Origin: Mermis nigrescens
Taxonomy: Eukaryota > Nematoda > Enoplea > Mermithida > Mermithidae
Assembly: GCA_036768485.1 (NCBI GenBank)
Contig: JAVLUZ010000346.1
Coordinates: forward strand, 196,001-260,000
DNA: 64,000 bases
Direction: 5' to 3'
Shown piece by piece: positions 22,652 to 34,309 of this stretch. Each line of letters starts with the position of its first letter. The first letter of the stretch is position 1. The notes beneath the pieces were generated by a model, which was given only the letters and a program-made list of their open reading frames with translations, had not been told where the DNA came from and did not search any database. A program made the translations under genes and the position numbers.

Positions 22652-22905
22652 CACCTGGGCGTGGGGGGTTCGGTAGGGGGTATTCACCCCCCGGAAACCA
22701 AAATACCCCCAGAAATCAACCCCCCCAGAATTCAATTTTTGAAATTTTTTTCGTTTTTTTTCGCAATTTTTTGATGCCAATGGATAGTGCTTGATGAGAA
22801 ACGTCGAAAAATGGTGTTTTTATCGCCATACCACCGTTTTTAAGGCCATTTTTTGACCTTCAAGAAATCTTGCACCCCCTCCCCCTAGAATTTTTTTGCT
22901 GCCAA
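22652..22905 (-). mobile_element. Family A MITE, minus orientation
   Basis: CACACCTGGGCGTGGGG at left to TGCTGCCAACGTATG at right. The core GATAGTGCTTGATGAGAAACG is in reverse orientation. Confidence 0.8.
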
Positions 22906-22964
22906 CGTATGACCCCAACCCTCCCCCCACGCCCACGTGTGTACAAGCAGACAGTTAACAACGG

Positions 22965-23205
22965 CCGGCTCGAAATTTTGGATGAGGATCCCCGGTCATT
23001 TAGGGGTGGGGTAAATGACCTCTAATTTAGGTCAGAAATGGCATTAAAAAACACCTAAAATTACAAAAAATTCAATTTTTTTTGGAAAAATCAGGGGGAG
23101 AATAGGTCGAACATTTTCTGGCTTCGAGGAGAGGGATGGAAGGGACGACCAACTTGGGGTGGGGGATCATCCCCCAACCACTGTTAAATGTATGTGTACC
23201 AGTGT
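22965..23205 (+). mobile_element. Family F element
   Basis: CGGCCGGCTCGAAATTTTGG through to ACTGTTAAATGTATG. The left terminus is worn. It lies about 30 bp from a GTPBP3 exon. Confidence 0.65.
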
Positions 23206-23236
23206 AGCTATAGAAACTCACTGGATCAAAACGTAC

Positions 23237-23380
23237 CGGGAAACCATACCGACAAACCGTTGTCTATAATATCACCAGTTACAGGATCGTTTATGGGGAT
23301 ATAATAGAGTTTTCGTGGTGTCCAGCTTGCACATTTTTTGAGCTTCGTCATTCGAATTAAAGCTTCTTTGGCTGACGGAC
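23237..23380 (-). CDS. GTPBP3: GTPBP3/MnmE exon: N-terminal domain
   Basis: A 144-bp minus-strand exon reading PSAKEALIRMTKLKKCASW, TPRKLYYIPINDP and VTGDIIDNGLSVWFPG. It corresponds to the part of GTPBP3 that follows the ALSSGxGxxGVAVIRxSG start and precedes PxSFTGED. The acceptor is TTTAAG at 23381 and the donor GTACGT at 23231-23236. It enters with two bases of a split codon, so at least one more exon, carrying the mitochondrial targeting sequence, lies further right on the plus coordinate. I could not find it in this window. The exon ends with one base completed by 18975-19110. Confidence 0.92.
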
Positions 23381-23841
23381 CTTAAATTAAGAAGTGTAAC
23401 TCAATAAGGTCAGAGCCCGCCTTAAGGTATTACGAGCGTTAAAAAACATTCCTCAAAAAAATAGAAAACCTTGAGCTACTAAACGCAGCCTCTTTTTTTA
23501 TTTTTTTATTTTTATTTTTTTATATCCCATATTTTTTTAACTCATCTTCATATATGCGATTTTTATATATTTGTTTTTATATATTTTTTTTATATTTGTA
23601 TTTATTTTATATTTTTTTTATATATTTTTTTATTTTTTTATATTTATTTTTTATATCCCATCTTTTATATCCCATCTTCAGATCTGTGACCCTATACTTC
23701 AAGATATGTTAGTTAGCCGAGGCACCAAATAAAATGCATTTTCTGACATTTCCAAACACTTATTTTTTCTGCGTGCGCTCATATATTTTTTCTCAGTGCG
23801 CTGCATTCCGAAAATACAAGAGTGTGCACATAGAATTATAC
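23381..23841. other. No gene; T-rich low-complexity DNA
   Basis: 23490-23660 is made of TATTTTTTTAT-like units. A GTPBP3 5' exon would have to lie further right; none is recognised. Confidence 0.5.
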
Positions 23842-24170
23842 TTTCTATTCCTATATAGCTCACGCTTTTTGTTTACTCGTTGTATTTCCTCACATGATTG
23901 AACAGGCCAGGTATGGCAGTATTTCACGTGTAGGTTTACAATGATTTTTATTTATTTATTTATTTAATTTTTTATAATATTGTTTTTGTTATTGATGTTA
24001 TTATTATTATCATAGAACTTATAGTGTTAAAGCATATCGATGTAAATTTTCTATTCCTGTCTCGCTCTCGCTATCTATTTACTCATTGTATTTCCGCACG
24101 TGATTGAACAGACCAGGTACGGCAGTATTTCACGTGTAGGTTTACAATGTTTTTATATTTTTTATTTTTT
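23842..24170 (+). repeat. 206-bp tandem duplication
   Basis: TTTCTATTCCT...CGTGTAGGTTTACAATG occurs at 23842-23943 and again at 24048-24151, with substitutions. The copies are separated by T-rich simple sequence. Confidence 0.8.
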
Positions 24171-24217
24171 ATACCATTTATTTATTTAGTTATTTATATA
24201 CTTTTTATTAATGTTTC

Positions 24218-24414
<197 letters not shown>

Positions 24415-24499
24415 TAGTATTATCATTATTATCATAATATCTATAGTATCTACAATTTTAATTCGTTTATTTATTTATTAATTCATTTTTTCTTTTTTT

Positions 24500-24625
24500 G
24501 TAATGAGAGGGAGTCTAGCCGCCTAGACTGGTGCCGCTAGGTTGCAGTGACAGTCGGAGGATTAAAGGCACGAAACTGTAGCAACCTACTTCCTCTCTGA
24601 TGACCTCGTCTGTTTATATGATTTT
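24500..24625 (+). repeat. Dispersed repeat end
   Basis: TCCTCTCTGATGACCTCGTC and TGTTTATATG at 24591-24620 recur at 46682-46712. This is a dispersed element, possibly a SINE or LINE 3' part, not otherwise recognised. Confidence 0.5.
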
Positions 24626-24689
24626 TTTCCATTCCATTTTTTTCCTTTTTCCTTTCTATGTAAGTTTTCGTTTTATAAACCTACCTATT

Positions 24690-25570
24690 TGTTCTAAAGT
24701 TATGAGAGAGGGATAAATCGATTTTCCTGGGAGGGGTTGGTAGATGAGTAATTTTTCTAACCTATTTAATGTCAAATTTTGATAAATTCCGATACTTAAT
24801 TCGTTGTATTTTATTCTTCAAATATTTTCATCATACATGCACATAAGAGGTGAGGGGGTATACCCTCCGCTAAAGGATCGGCCAGACAGGTACTGTCCGG
24901 AGATTTCGAGCTGACAGAACCTTATTTTGACCATTTTGGTCGTTTAAAAAGCAAAAAATCGTTAACATTAAGTTTTGTAAACATATACATCAGAACCATA
25001 CACGCACACAGTCAAAAGTTCTAAGAGGGAGATAAACCGAGTTTCCTGGAGGGGAAGGGTAAATAAGTAATTTTCTCATCTATTTAATGTTAAATTTTGA
25101 CAAATTTTGACGCTTAATTCGTTGTATTTTATTCTTCATATGTATTCATAATACATGCACATTCAGGGGTATTACCCTTCGCTGAAGGGTCAGCCAGACA
25201 GGTATTGTCCGTCGATTTTGAGCTGGAGGAGTTATTTACTTAATTCGTTGTATTTTATTCTTCATTTATATTCATAATACATGCACATAGGGGTGAGGAG
25301 GGGGGGGTAGAGAACAATACAAGCGCAGTCAAAAGTTCTGATATGGGGATAAATCCATCATACATGCACATAGGGGGGTGAGGAGGGTATTACCCTCCGC
25401 TTAAGGGTCAGCCAGACAGGTGCTGTCCGGCGATTTTGAGCTGACGGAACGTTATTTTGACCATTTTGGTCGTTTAAACAGCAAAAAATCGTGAACATTA
25501 AGCTTGCTGTTTTGTATTTCTGGGATTTTAACCCCCACCCCCGCTGACCTTGACCTTGGGCACCTATGAT
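24690..25570 (+). repeat. Tandem array of family D MITEs with flank
   Basis: Four partial units, each with a flank (GATAAAYC..., AATTCGTTGTATTTTATTC) followed by a family D left end (CATACATGCACATAGGGG) and a CAGCCAGACAGGTACTGTCC segment. They begin near 24690, 25010, 25240 and 25313; only the last reaches the right end GGGCACCTATG. MITE and host flank were amplified together. Confidence 0.7.
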
Positions 25571-25794
25571 ATTCACGGCTAAATTTGCATGAAACCAATA
25601 ATAATACAGGCGTTTGAATGACAAGAAACATCAAATATACACGAAATAATTGAAGGAAATTGACTGATGAATGGATTGTCTACTGCTCGAAAAAGACTTA
25701 TCTGTACCTGAATTATGCTGTTAGATGTCATTTGACGCTTTTCAATGGTTAGAACAATAGGTTGTGGTTTAAAATAGCCTGAGGGGATTATAAT

Positions 25795-26826
25795 CATGCA
25801 TGCACATATGGAGGGGTGAGAGGAGAGTCCGGGTATTGCCCCCCAATTAAAGGGTCAAAATGTTAGATGCTGTTGAGTGATTTAGGCTAAAAATAGTGTA
25901 TTTTCAAGCGTTTTCGGCCCAGTTTGCCTGATAAACACAACTGACCGTTGTTAAAATTCCGAAATTCACCCCTCCCTGACAGTGTTTTTTTTGTACTCGG
26001 CAAAGATTTTTCCCGATGTACAAAGACTTTTCGGGACCGTCTTTGTACATGTACAAAGATTTTTGGGAAGACAAAAATTGCAAAAAAGGTCTAAAATTCG
26101 AAAGAATTTCGGCGATTCGCGCCGAAATGAGTAATTGTGTGTTCTATATATCTTTATAATGGCAGAAATTGCATTTCAAAAGTAAAAAAGTCAAATTTTT
26201 CGGCGCTTCGCGCCGTTTTAAGACGATTCTTAGTGATTTTGGCCCTTAGAGACCCAGAAATCAGCTAAAACACACTACGAAAAGTCGAAGAACTCTGTTT
26301 TTACCACACTAAAAACGCTGCTGTACTATATTATAGTACCCAAAAATTTTGTGTGTACAAAATGTACAAAGATTTTTAGGAAGACAAAAACTGTAAAAAG
26401 GTGTAAATTTCCCAAAATTTTCGGCGCTTCGCACCGAACTGATAAATTATTTGTCCTATATATCCTTAAAATGGCAGAATTTGCATTTAGAATGGAAAAA
26501 TGTCAACATTTTCCGGTGCTTCGCGCCGTTTTCAGATAATTTTTATTAATTTTTGGCGTCAGAAACCCAGAAATTAGCTAAAATACACTACCAAAGGTCG
26601 AAAACCCTGTTTTACCACACTAAAATCGCTACTGTACTATTATAGTACACAAAAATTTGCATTTACAAAATGTACAAAGACTTTTGGGGACCATCTTTGT
26701 ACATGTACAAACGGACCTTGTACAAAAAACACTGATCCCTGACCACATTCTCTCGATTTCATCCCTCCCTGACCACATCCTCTCAATTTCATTCCTCCCT
26801 GGCCACCTTGGCCTTGTGCATCTATG
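25795..26826 (+). mobile_element. Family D element split by a family C element
   Basis: Left end CATGCATGCACATATGG; right end CTTGTGCATCTATG. Flanks ATTATAAT (25787-25794) and GTTATAAT (26827-26834) match 7 of 8. The family C element at 25980-26734 sits inside it. Confidence 0.85.
25980..26734 (+). mobile_element. Family C hAT element, complete (755 bp)
   Basis: Ends read CAGTGTTTTTTTTGTAC and, reverse-complemented, CAGTGTTTTTTGTAC. Flanks CTCCCTGA (25972-25979) and ATCCCTGA (26735-26742) match 7 of 8. Inside, two similar halves each carry GTACAAAGATTTTTRGGAAG, a CGGCGCTTCGCRCCG palindrome and a TACTRTAYTATAGTAC motif, so the element is an internal dimer. No coding capacity. Confidence 0.92.
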
Positions 26827-27380
26827 GTTATAATTCTCGAAAATCCTGGTAGAGTGGGTACCCATGCACCCTCAGTGTACAGGTGTGATGAGAACTTTGA
26901 AACTTTCTCGAGTCGAGCTTAGATCAGATGTACCAGGATCATAAATCAGAAATTCAAATGACCGATACATACGTATGCAAATAAAAAAATACCCTATCTC
27001 TAGAAAACAAGGCATATCGATTTTTTAATTCGCTTGATTGCACAGAGCTTCTTGTCAAACGCACAGAAAAGTGATAAATCGTGCGGGCCGTCTATCTGTA
27101 CCTAAGAACTCATAAGAAATCTGACTTCAACAATTCTGACCTCCACCATATAGATGCATACGGTTAGTGAGTTCATGAAGGAGTAAAGTTGAGGATTTAT
27201 GGTCAGGGTGAGGCGAAATCCGGATTTTCACATGTAAGTTGTTTTTGAAAGGTATATTTTGTTGAAATCGCTTTAAAATACACGATTTTGGACCTAAATC
27301 GCTTGACAATACCTGAATTTCGTACTTTACGGCGGGCTTATACTCCATTCTCAACAGAAATGCGATAGGGTGAAATTTTG

Positions 27381-27455
27381 AAGTCAATAAAGGTACGCGT
27401 CAAAAACCTCATTTTTCGGCGTTTTTTATGATGCTCTATCTTTTAAGAGCATAGA
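27381..27455 (+). mobile_element. Family B fragment
   Basis: GTACGCGTCAAAAACCTCAT, TTTTCGGCGTTTTT and GATGCTCTATCTTTT blocks only. Confidence 0.55.
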
Positions 27456-27459
27456 GCCT

Positions 27460-27665
27460 CGAGAATGCTCGGTTGGTATCGCTTCTTCCTCTGAACACAT
27501 CGACCCGGGTTCGACTCCGACTCAAATCGAAGTTTTTCACGGATAGCCGGCTCAGGTCAACCCCGCCTTACATCCATCCGGGTTCGATAAATGGGAAGCT
27601 GCACTTGTGTGGCGGAGACCAATCCTTCGGAATAGCGACCATAGATGCACAGAATGGCCGATCTG
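27460..27665 (+). repeat. tRNA-derived repeat (SINE-like)
   Basis: TGCTCGGTTGGTATCGC resembles a polymerase III A box. GGGTTCGACTCC, about 50 bp later (near 27508), is a near-perfect B box. The arms do not fold into a cloverleaf. A 3' body without tRNA similarity follows. It reads as a tRNA-derived SINE head, not a functional tRNA. Confidence 0.5.
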
Positions 27666-27978
27666 AGGGATAAGCCGGTCTTGGGGGGGTCACGAAGTGT
27701 GCTTCTTTGGGGCCAAAATGACCTCAAAAACTGGTATAAGCGCTAAAAAAACCGTTAAAAGCTAGCTTATTACGAGAGCCCGGATTTTTGAGTGGAAAAA
27801 AAGCCGTTTTACGTGAAAGATTATATACGTGGAGGAATGAGGCGTTTTACGTGATAATTTTATCAATACTCGTGCATACTAGCGTGGCAGAACTCATTTT
27901 ATTCATTCAGAAACGCATTAAAACAATTTACATTAACCATCCCAATGTTTTCAAACGCAAAACCTTGACGCCTATCAC

Positions 27979-28158
27979 CATACGTGTCCGGCTTAAAATT
28001 GGGGGGTCCCGGCCTTTTTTAGGTGGGGGGGGTAACTGACCTCCAATTTTTGGCCAAAAATTGGGGGAAGGGATCAAAAACTTTCTGGCTTTGGGGGATG
28101 GGGTGGGAGACGGCCGACTTTGGGCGGGAGGATCCCCATCTCCCCTGTTACAAGTATG
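27979..28158 (+). mobile_element. Family F MITE
   Basis: CATACGTGTCCGGC to TTACAAGTATG. Flanks CCTATCAC (27971-27978) and CCTGGCAC (28159-28166) match 6 of 8. Confidence 0.8.
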
Positions 28159-28345
28159 CCTGGCACTGCGGATTCACTTGTATTGTGAAAAAGATCGTTC
28201 ACCGAAACCAAAGCAGTTACGTTTTTAGTCAAAATTTTGGATTTTTGTCTGACGTAAATCGTTACTAAATCAGGGTTTTTGGATTGGCTCGATGCAAATT
28301 TTTCACCAGCAAAGCCGGACAGCATCTTCAGCATGATACTGACTG

Positions 28346-28734
28346 CTGAATAATACGATTTTATTTGTTGACTGTAGTCATTTTTTATGACTAAATTACA
28401 GATTTCATATTTAATTAGAGAACAATCGATAAATATGAATTGTTCTTTATATTGTCGTACAATTAAAATGAACTTAGACACCAGCATTTTTTTGACATGG
28501 CAAGTAGCAAATATCGTTTAACATGCGCATAAATACAGATAAATGTCAAATTGCGTATAGATTTTCCTATTTACCCAGATTACGTGGAATTACGTAGAAA
28601 ATGTCAAATTATCTGAAATGAAGTGGAAATAAAATTCATCTTATCACATTGAAACTTTGTTTTTAGACGTTTCTCACTGAGAAGATATCAAATTAATTTT
28701 TAAAAAGTTACGTGGATTCACATAAAAATCCGTA
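28346..28734. other. No gene seen
   Basis: AT-rich, no repeat termini. Near 28566-28597 and 28710-28730 there are short near-repeats of TTACGTGGAATTACGTAG. Confidence 0.4.
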
Positions 28735-29590
28735 ATTTCTGGTCAATTTAAAAGCACTTTCTATGAAAATTTTTAGGTTCCATCAGTTTTTTGCCTTCAT
28801 TTTGCTTCATTTTCCTGAGAAAATTTCCCATTTTTCCATTCTCGGGGGTCTAGAGACACCAAACCACTTCCCCTTATGTACATGTCTGGTAGAGACCCCG
28901 TTGCAATATTCAAGCGAAAAAACACACGGCTTTGAAGTGCAGACATTAAGCAATACTCAACTTTGTGTGAAAAAAATCTAATTTAGACCTTTGAACAAGA
29001 GCATAAAAATAATAAGTTCCAAAAAGTATCAGAAAAATTAGATAAAACTCGACAAACATTGTCAAAAAATGAGTACCTATATGTATGGTGCAAAGCGCCG
29101 AAAATCTGACATGTTTTCGTAAACAGATAGCTATAAACGCATAAGATAGCACCTTTTCTACGGACGTTTTGGAATTGTTTTTGTGAAATTGCGAATTCTG
29201 CGGGAGAGGTGAAAGGATTTCTAGAAATTAAGAAAACCCTCATACCCCCTCAAGACCACGTATGACTCTCATCCCTGCTATGTGCATGTACGCTCCGCCC
29301 AAAATAGAAATCCTGGATAAGGGCTGGTGGTCATGCTATAACATCTTGCGACAAAATTTGCATGAATATTATGTAAATGAGGCTTAAATATAACTACAGC
29401 AAAGTACACAGGCTCCTCCCTCACTCCTCTCTTTGGACGAATCCTAAGTATGGGTCTGCCACTAAAAATTTGGAGAAGCACATATACAAACAGAAGAGAC
29501 GTTTTCTATGATTTTTGTGAAAATTCAAAAATCCTGGGGCGTTGAAAAATTTTCCGCGGGGTGAAACTCCCTAATTCCCCAATATCATTT
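28735..29590. mobile_element. Family B copies, fragmented
   Basis: 28850-29275 carries CAAAGCGCCGAAAATC, the AAGATAGCACCTTTTCTACGG block and CTCAAGACCACGTATG in family B order. 29470-29590 repeats the last part. The CAAATTTTGCTTCATTTTCC-type region at 28790 also matches 52728. Confidence 0.55.
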
Positions 29591-29869
29591 ATGTACGTCA
29601 ATGCCTATAAAAGAAAAGCATGAAAGTCATAATACGACTAGGTATACTATAATTAAGATAGAAAAAAATCTTGCAGCTCAAAATATCTCCTTAGGGCAAC
29701 TAGCTGGTGATTTGAAGGATGTATGCAAGTAGTCCAACGTTCATTTTTGATCGAAGACAAGGAAAAACAAGACAGGCTTTACAGGCAAATCTTTTATTTA
29801 CAATATAATATAGAGGAATTGAATATCTCATTCTGATGAATAAAGGACGGCCGCGAGTGAAAAATTCCT

Positions 29870-30289
29870 CATGACCTCCCGGATTTAGGAGGAAGGCGGG
29901 GGAACGGCCCCTGTCGTCAAAAAATAGTTGAGCGCAATAGAAAATAATGTGTATTTTTTATGATTGTAGCCATTTTTTTATAACGATTTTTCAAATTATT
30001 CCACATTTACCGACTTTTTAGCGCGCTAAAAACTTTGTGTTTACGTCAGAAGAGTACATTATGTACAGAACAATAATTTTTTAGTTCTTACAATAATTTC
30101 TCGAGTATTTTTCGGTATTCTGTGACGATTTTTGTTTAACTTTTTTCTGATCACAAATGACTGTTTATCAAAAAACAGCAAAAAACGATACTTTAAGCAT
30201 AATGGATGGATTTTTCGGACAATTTTTGACACTATTGAGAAAGCTTGGGGTTCCGTCCCCTGTCAGAAAATCGTGGATCCGCCACTGAC
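29870..30289 (+). mobile_element. Family E element
   Basis: Starts CCCGGATTTAGG (left tip lost) and ends GTGGATCCGCCACTG. The GTCGTCAAAAAATAGTTGRGC and TAAGCATAATGGATGGATTTT blocks match 2130-2667. Confidence 0.75.
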
Positions 30290-30773
30290 CTCCATATACC
30301 CATCCTATTACGTACTTATGCATTTTGGAGATGGTCCATTTTTTGAATCTACCAAATATTAATTGACATTATGATTAGTGTTTCTTAAAATTAGGAGTAT
30401 ATTTACACAGAAGTATTTACATAATAATTATGTTAGAAAGCTAGTAAGACGTGGGCACATTTGTAAATAAGATGATCAGAATTACCGGACACTCTTATGA
30501 CAGCGACACCTGATTTGATCTGACCAGATGAAAGTGCAAAAATCGTAGAAGAGCGAATTTTCCGTGCAATCGAATATCGCAAATGGCATGCTATTTTCAT
30601 CTGTAAATTTTAATATATGTAAACAACAAGTAAAAATGTTGGTAATTTTCTAGTCAAGTAGAACAAATTAAAATATTTGTTACAGAGCAATATACGTGGG
30701 CATGGGGAAGCTTGAGAGGGGGTATTACTACCCTGAGCTTTAAAAAACTGATGGCGATATATTTACCTATGAT
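30290..30773. other. No gene seen
   Basis: AT-rich, no coding signal. A stray fragment near 30690-30740 (ATACGTGGGCATGGGG) is MITE-like. Confidence 0.4.
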
Positions 30774-31175
30774 CATAGGTGCACAAGGTCAGGGTCGGCA
30801 GGGAGGGGGTGAAATCCCAAAAATCCAAATTACATACATTTAACGATCACGATTTTTTTGTTTTAATGATCAAAATGGCCAAAATAGCCTATAAAACATT
30901 TTTCGTGGTAATGTCGCATTTTAAAATCATTCTTAGTCCATTTTCACTGCATTATAAAAATGCAAAAATTTATCAATTTTGTGCGTTTTTTAGTAAAAAG
31001 TACTTATAAGTAAGTACTAATCTGGCGCGACGCGCCGGTGAAATTTTGACGTTTTTACTGCTTTTGACCTGAAAAATAATGCAACAAACGTTTCATCAGC
31101 TCAAGATCGCCGGACAGTACCTGTCCGACTGACCCCTCTGGGAGGGGGCCTCTCACCCCCCGATATGCATGTATG
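30774..31175 (-). mobile_element. Family D element with 8-bp duplication (402 bp)
   Basis: CATAGGTGCACAAGGTCAGG at one end; reverse-complemented other end CATACATGCATATCGG. Flanks CCTATGAT (30766-30773) and TCTATGAT (31176-31183) match 7 of 8. It carries TCTGGCGCGACGCGCCGG at about 31022. This copy defines family D. Confidence 0.92.
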
Positions 31176-31520
31176 TCTATGATTATTGTTTGACTGAAGT
31201 ATAGTAATTGCCTTCAAATGCTAATTTTGCCGTTTATAGCGAAAATGATGTGAAAGATAGATTCTTGGGTAACGAGGGTCATCCCCTATCATTTGGCAAC
31301 GAAGTCCTACTCTACAAATATCGCGGCAACCCGAGAGGGTGAAACTTTATTTTCAGTCAATCTTCTCAGAAATTCACTCTTAACCCTTAATTTACCACAG
31401 CTGTTTTTCGGCGTTTCTCTAGAAATTCATACTGCAAAAGTGTGAGCTTTGATCTATTGTCCTTAAAAGCAGTTTTACACATTTTAGAGCTATTTTGCAA
31501 AATGTAAAATCGAGAGATGG

Positions 31521-31620
31521 NNNNNNNNNNNNNNNNNNNNNNNNNNNNNNNNNNNNNNNNNNNNNNNNNNNNNNNNNNNNNNNNNNNNNNNNNNNNNNNN
31601 NNNNNNNNNNNNNNNNNNNN
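31521..31620. other. Assembly gap (100 N)
   Basis: Exactly 100 Ns, the usual placeholder for a gap of unknown size. Confidence 0.99.
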
Positions 31621-32520
31621 GTTTAGTTAGATATAAGCAGGAAAACTAACTGTCTAGAGATGCATTATATCGCAGGCAGTTAGGGATTTGGAATCGGCCG
31701 GCCACGACTTTACTTCTTGCAGGATTCTTTTGGGTAAAACCTTTTTGTTATATATTTTCATCAAAATTTATCAATCCTATTTCGAACCAAAAAACCTATA
31801 AAAATTATTACATAATTTTTATAGGTGATGACAGCCCAGACTAGAGCTCTTTGTTGTTGTGATTTAGGTACAGAGTGCTATTGGAACCAAAATTCATAAC
31901 TAGTTTCGCCATAGGTAATCTGGTGCGAAACTCTTTCAATTCTTTTCGCGAAAATTATTCTTTCGGTCTAAAAAAGGTCCAAGGACCTAGGGCAAATACC
32001 GGGGTTGTCTAATTACTCCTGTGTTAGGATCTGCGGCGGTCGGCATCTCCTTCCCATAATCTCCATAAGTACCAGACCAGTTACGTCCGTGGAGATTTTA
32101 GGTAGTAAGGATTTAAGATTTTTTGGAAGAGTGCAGGTTGTTTGCCGCAGCTTCCTGACCAGCGCTAATTGTAGCATAGGTACATAGGTAAGCCCCGAGG
32201 TACTTATTGGGGTTCGTTGCTTTGGTATAGTTGTTGTGTGTTGGGTATCTTCCCCGACGGCGCGTTTTCGGTTTAGCTATCCGTACATACTTCAAGTACT
32301 TAATCAGCAAACTCGTTTGCGCGCGCTAAGACAACTCCAAGGTAACAAAACGCCCTAAAGTTACAGTATGTACATATGTTAGCACGTAATTAAAAATGCA
32401 AGTTTGACGTGAAATATATTTAGACGGATTCAAGTTTGACTGTAATAGAAGAGAAGAAAAGAAAACGATTGTTTAAACTCTACGAAGTGCGGCCCAAACT
32501 AATGCCTGTTTATCGAGGGT
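31621..32520. other. No gene recognised
   Basis: Base composition is more even than in neighbouring DNA (for example CCCGACGGCGCGTTTTCGG near 32255), but I see no convincing exon. At 32521-32590 a GGGTAAAATCCGGAAACGG patch precedes the satellite and resembles the purine-rich repeat at 39960. Confidence 0.4.
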
Positions 32521-32599
32521 GTGGGTAAAATCCGGAAACGGAAATGGAAACCGAAACGATGGGCAAAATACGGAAACGGAAACGTAGTTATAGTATTTT

Positions 32600-33311
32600 G
32601 TACACAGTTCCGTTGGGGTTTTCTCCGCTCTGAGGGTAATCCAAAGTGCCGGAAACGGGGTTCCCCAAGTAGGCTCATCAGGGTCAACACACCCAGCCCC
32701 GTTTCCGGCGGAATTTCAGCCGCTGAAGGGGAGTTTATGGGCTCGGAAACGGGGTACCCCATAATTCAGTTGTGAAGCTGTAGCCGGTTTCGTCGGGGGT
32801 TTCTCCACCCTGGGATAGCCTAAAGTGGCGGAACTAGGGTTCCCCAAGTAGGTAGGACCTATTAGAGTGAACACCCCCAACCTCGTTTCCAGCAAAACTT
32901 CTCCCACTCTGGGGTTTTAGGGGCTTGGAAACGGGGTACCACATAATTCAAATGTGAAGCTGAACCCGGTTCCGTCGGGGGTTTCTCCGCCCTGGGAGTG
33001 GTCCAAAGTGGAGGACCGGGGTTCCCCAAGTAGGAGCTATTAATGTGAATACCCAAACCCCGTTTCCGGTAAATTTTCTCCCAATGAAGGGGAAGGGGCT
33101 GGGAAAAGGGGGTACTTCATCATTCATATGTGAAGCTGACCCCGGTTACACCGGGAGTTTCTCCGCCCTGGAGGTGGTCCAAAGTGCTGGAACCGCGGTT
33201 CCCTAAGTAGGGTCCATCAGGGTAATACCCCGAACCCCGTTTCCGACTGAATTTCACCCACTGAAGGGGAGTTTAGGGGCTCAGAAACAGGGTACCCCAT
33301 TATTTATATGT
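32600..33311 (+). repeat. 180-bp satellite array, left block
   Basis: GAAGCTG recurs at about 32774, 32956 and 33133, a unit of about 180 bp. The unit contains CGGTTCCGTCGGGGGTTTC, GGTTCCCCAAGTAGG, CCCCGTTTCCGG and GGAAACGGGGTACCCCAT. Copies are diverged. The array resumes at 37220 after the LINE. All open frames here are repeat artefacts. Confidence 0.92.
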
Positions 33312-33427
33312 TATTGCCCAAGTTTTAAAGAGGTGGCGACTAATCGAGCTGAAGAGCCGCAATGCGTTATTTTAACTAAATTTGATCAATATTGCAATTC
33401 TGCCTACGTATTTCTTTGATTTTTACC

Positions 33428-34309
33428 ATGGGTAAAAGAAATTGCGCTTCAAAAAATATCGATACCACCAGTTTAAGTGCCAGGTCACCTTCACGGACGT
33501 CTAACTTTGCTGTATTAAATGCTGCAAATGATAATTCTGCCGACTGTGTTATTTGCTACAAGTTAGTCACTGATGACGATACTGCTTTATTATGTGATTT
33601 TTGTGAACACTGGGGTCATACATCTTGCTTAAAAGTTGACGATCATGACTATGAAACTTATTCAAAGCCCCATTCCACTTTCTATTGTTTCCATTGTAGA
33701 CCGATCGTGAAAAAATATCTTCATATTGAACAACGTTTAGACAATTTTGCTACTCAGCTTGCTGACTTACAAAATAAAATTGATCACCTTGAACGTTCAC
33801 GAAATTGTTCTACTGATTATGATAAAAACGATTTGTCTGCCATGATAAATGATGCGATTGAAAGGGATTCTAAAAAGTGCAATGCCGTTTTATTCAATTT
33901 GCCTTTATCGAACAGTGTCGAGGACATAAATCAGGTAAAATCTCTGATTGACTCTTATTCTGATGGTCACGATCTAGTGTCGTCCGATGTAACTCGCGTC
34001 TTTCGTGATGGTCCCATTCATGAAAATCGCGTTCAATTTGTCAAAGTTTGCCTGACTTCGGCTCAGGCAAGGCATCGCTTTATCTCACTGATTAATAAGA
34101 CAGTCCGTGTCCAATCCAAAGGCCCGCTTTCGCATCTACGTTGTCGTCCTGACCTATCCTTTCTACAACGAAAACGGCAACGCGAACTGGTTTATGAGCT
34201 GAATGATCGCAAATCTCGAGGTGAACAAGGATTATACATCGATTTTCGTGCTGATTGCGTTAAATGTAAACCTAATGTAAATACTAATAGCCCGCGACTC
34301 GCTCATTAG
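33428..34309 (+). CDS. LINE ORF1: PHD-finger nucleic-acid-binding protein
   Basis: 293 residues from ATG 33428 (ACCATGG). A complete C4HC3 PHD-type finger spans residues 40-90: Cys40, Cys43, Cys56, Cys59, His64, Cys67, Cys87, Cys90, with Trp in the usual EHWGHTSC position. A short coiled-coil follows (RLDNFATQLADLQNKIDHLE), then a stretch NAVLFNLPLSNS...EDINQVKSLI resembling the RRM-like domain of LINE ORF1 proteins, and a basic C-terminus. It probably coats the element RNA. The frame upstream of the ATG is open but has no better start. It ends TAG, after which the same frame continues straight into ORF2. Confidence 0.88.
   Translation: MGKRNCASKNIDTTSLSARSPSRTSNFAVLNAANDNSADCVICYKLVTDDDTALLCDFCEHWGHTSCLKVDDHDYETYSKPHSTFYCFHCRPIVKKYLHIEQRLDNFATQLADLQNKIDHLERSRNCSTDYDKNDLSAMINDAIERDSKKCNAVLFNLPLSNSVEDINQVKSLIDSYSDGHDLVSSDVTRVFRDGPIHENRVQFVKVCLTSAQARHRFISLINKTVRVQSKGPLSHLRCRPDLSFLQRKRQRELVYELNDRKSRGEQGLYIDFRADCVKCKPNVNTNSPRLAH

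Larger units (their letters stand above)
21333..22660 (+). mobile_element. Family A MITE split by a nested insertion
   Basis: The left part (GGTGGGCAGCACCAAAATTC) stops near 21415. The family resumes near 22490 with AAAAAGCACCATTTTTCAAAG. Between them lies a family F element that is itself split by a hAT element. Confidence 0.75.

Noticed and set aside
27460..27665. Functional tRNA gene
   Set aside because: A and B boxes are present, but the acceptor, anticodon and T stems do not pair. A tRNA-derived repeat fits better.
28074..28487. Minus-strand frame of 137 codons (KMLSGFAGEKFASSQSKNPD...)
   Set aside because: The middle part looks mildly coding with a TTATTCAG acceptor, but it runs into a family F MITE at 28158, has no recognised domain and no clear donor, and does not fit the missing GTPBP3 5' exon.
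32499..33056. Overlapping 60-90 codon frames on both strands
   Set aside because: They repeat with the 180-bp satellite unit and have no start context or domain.
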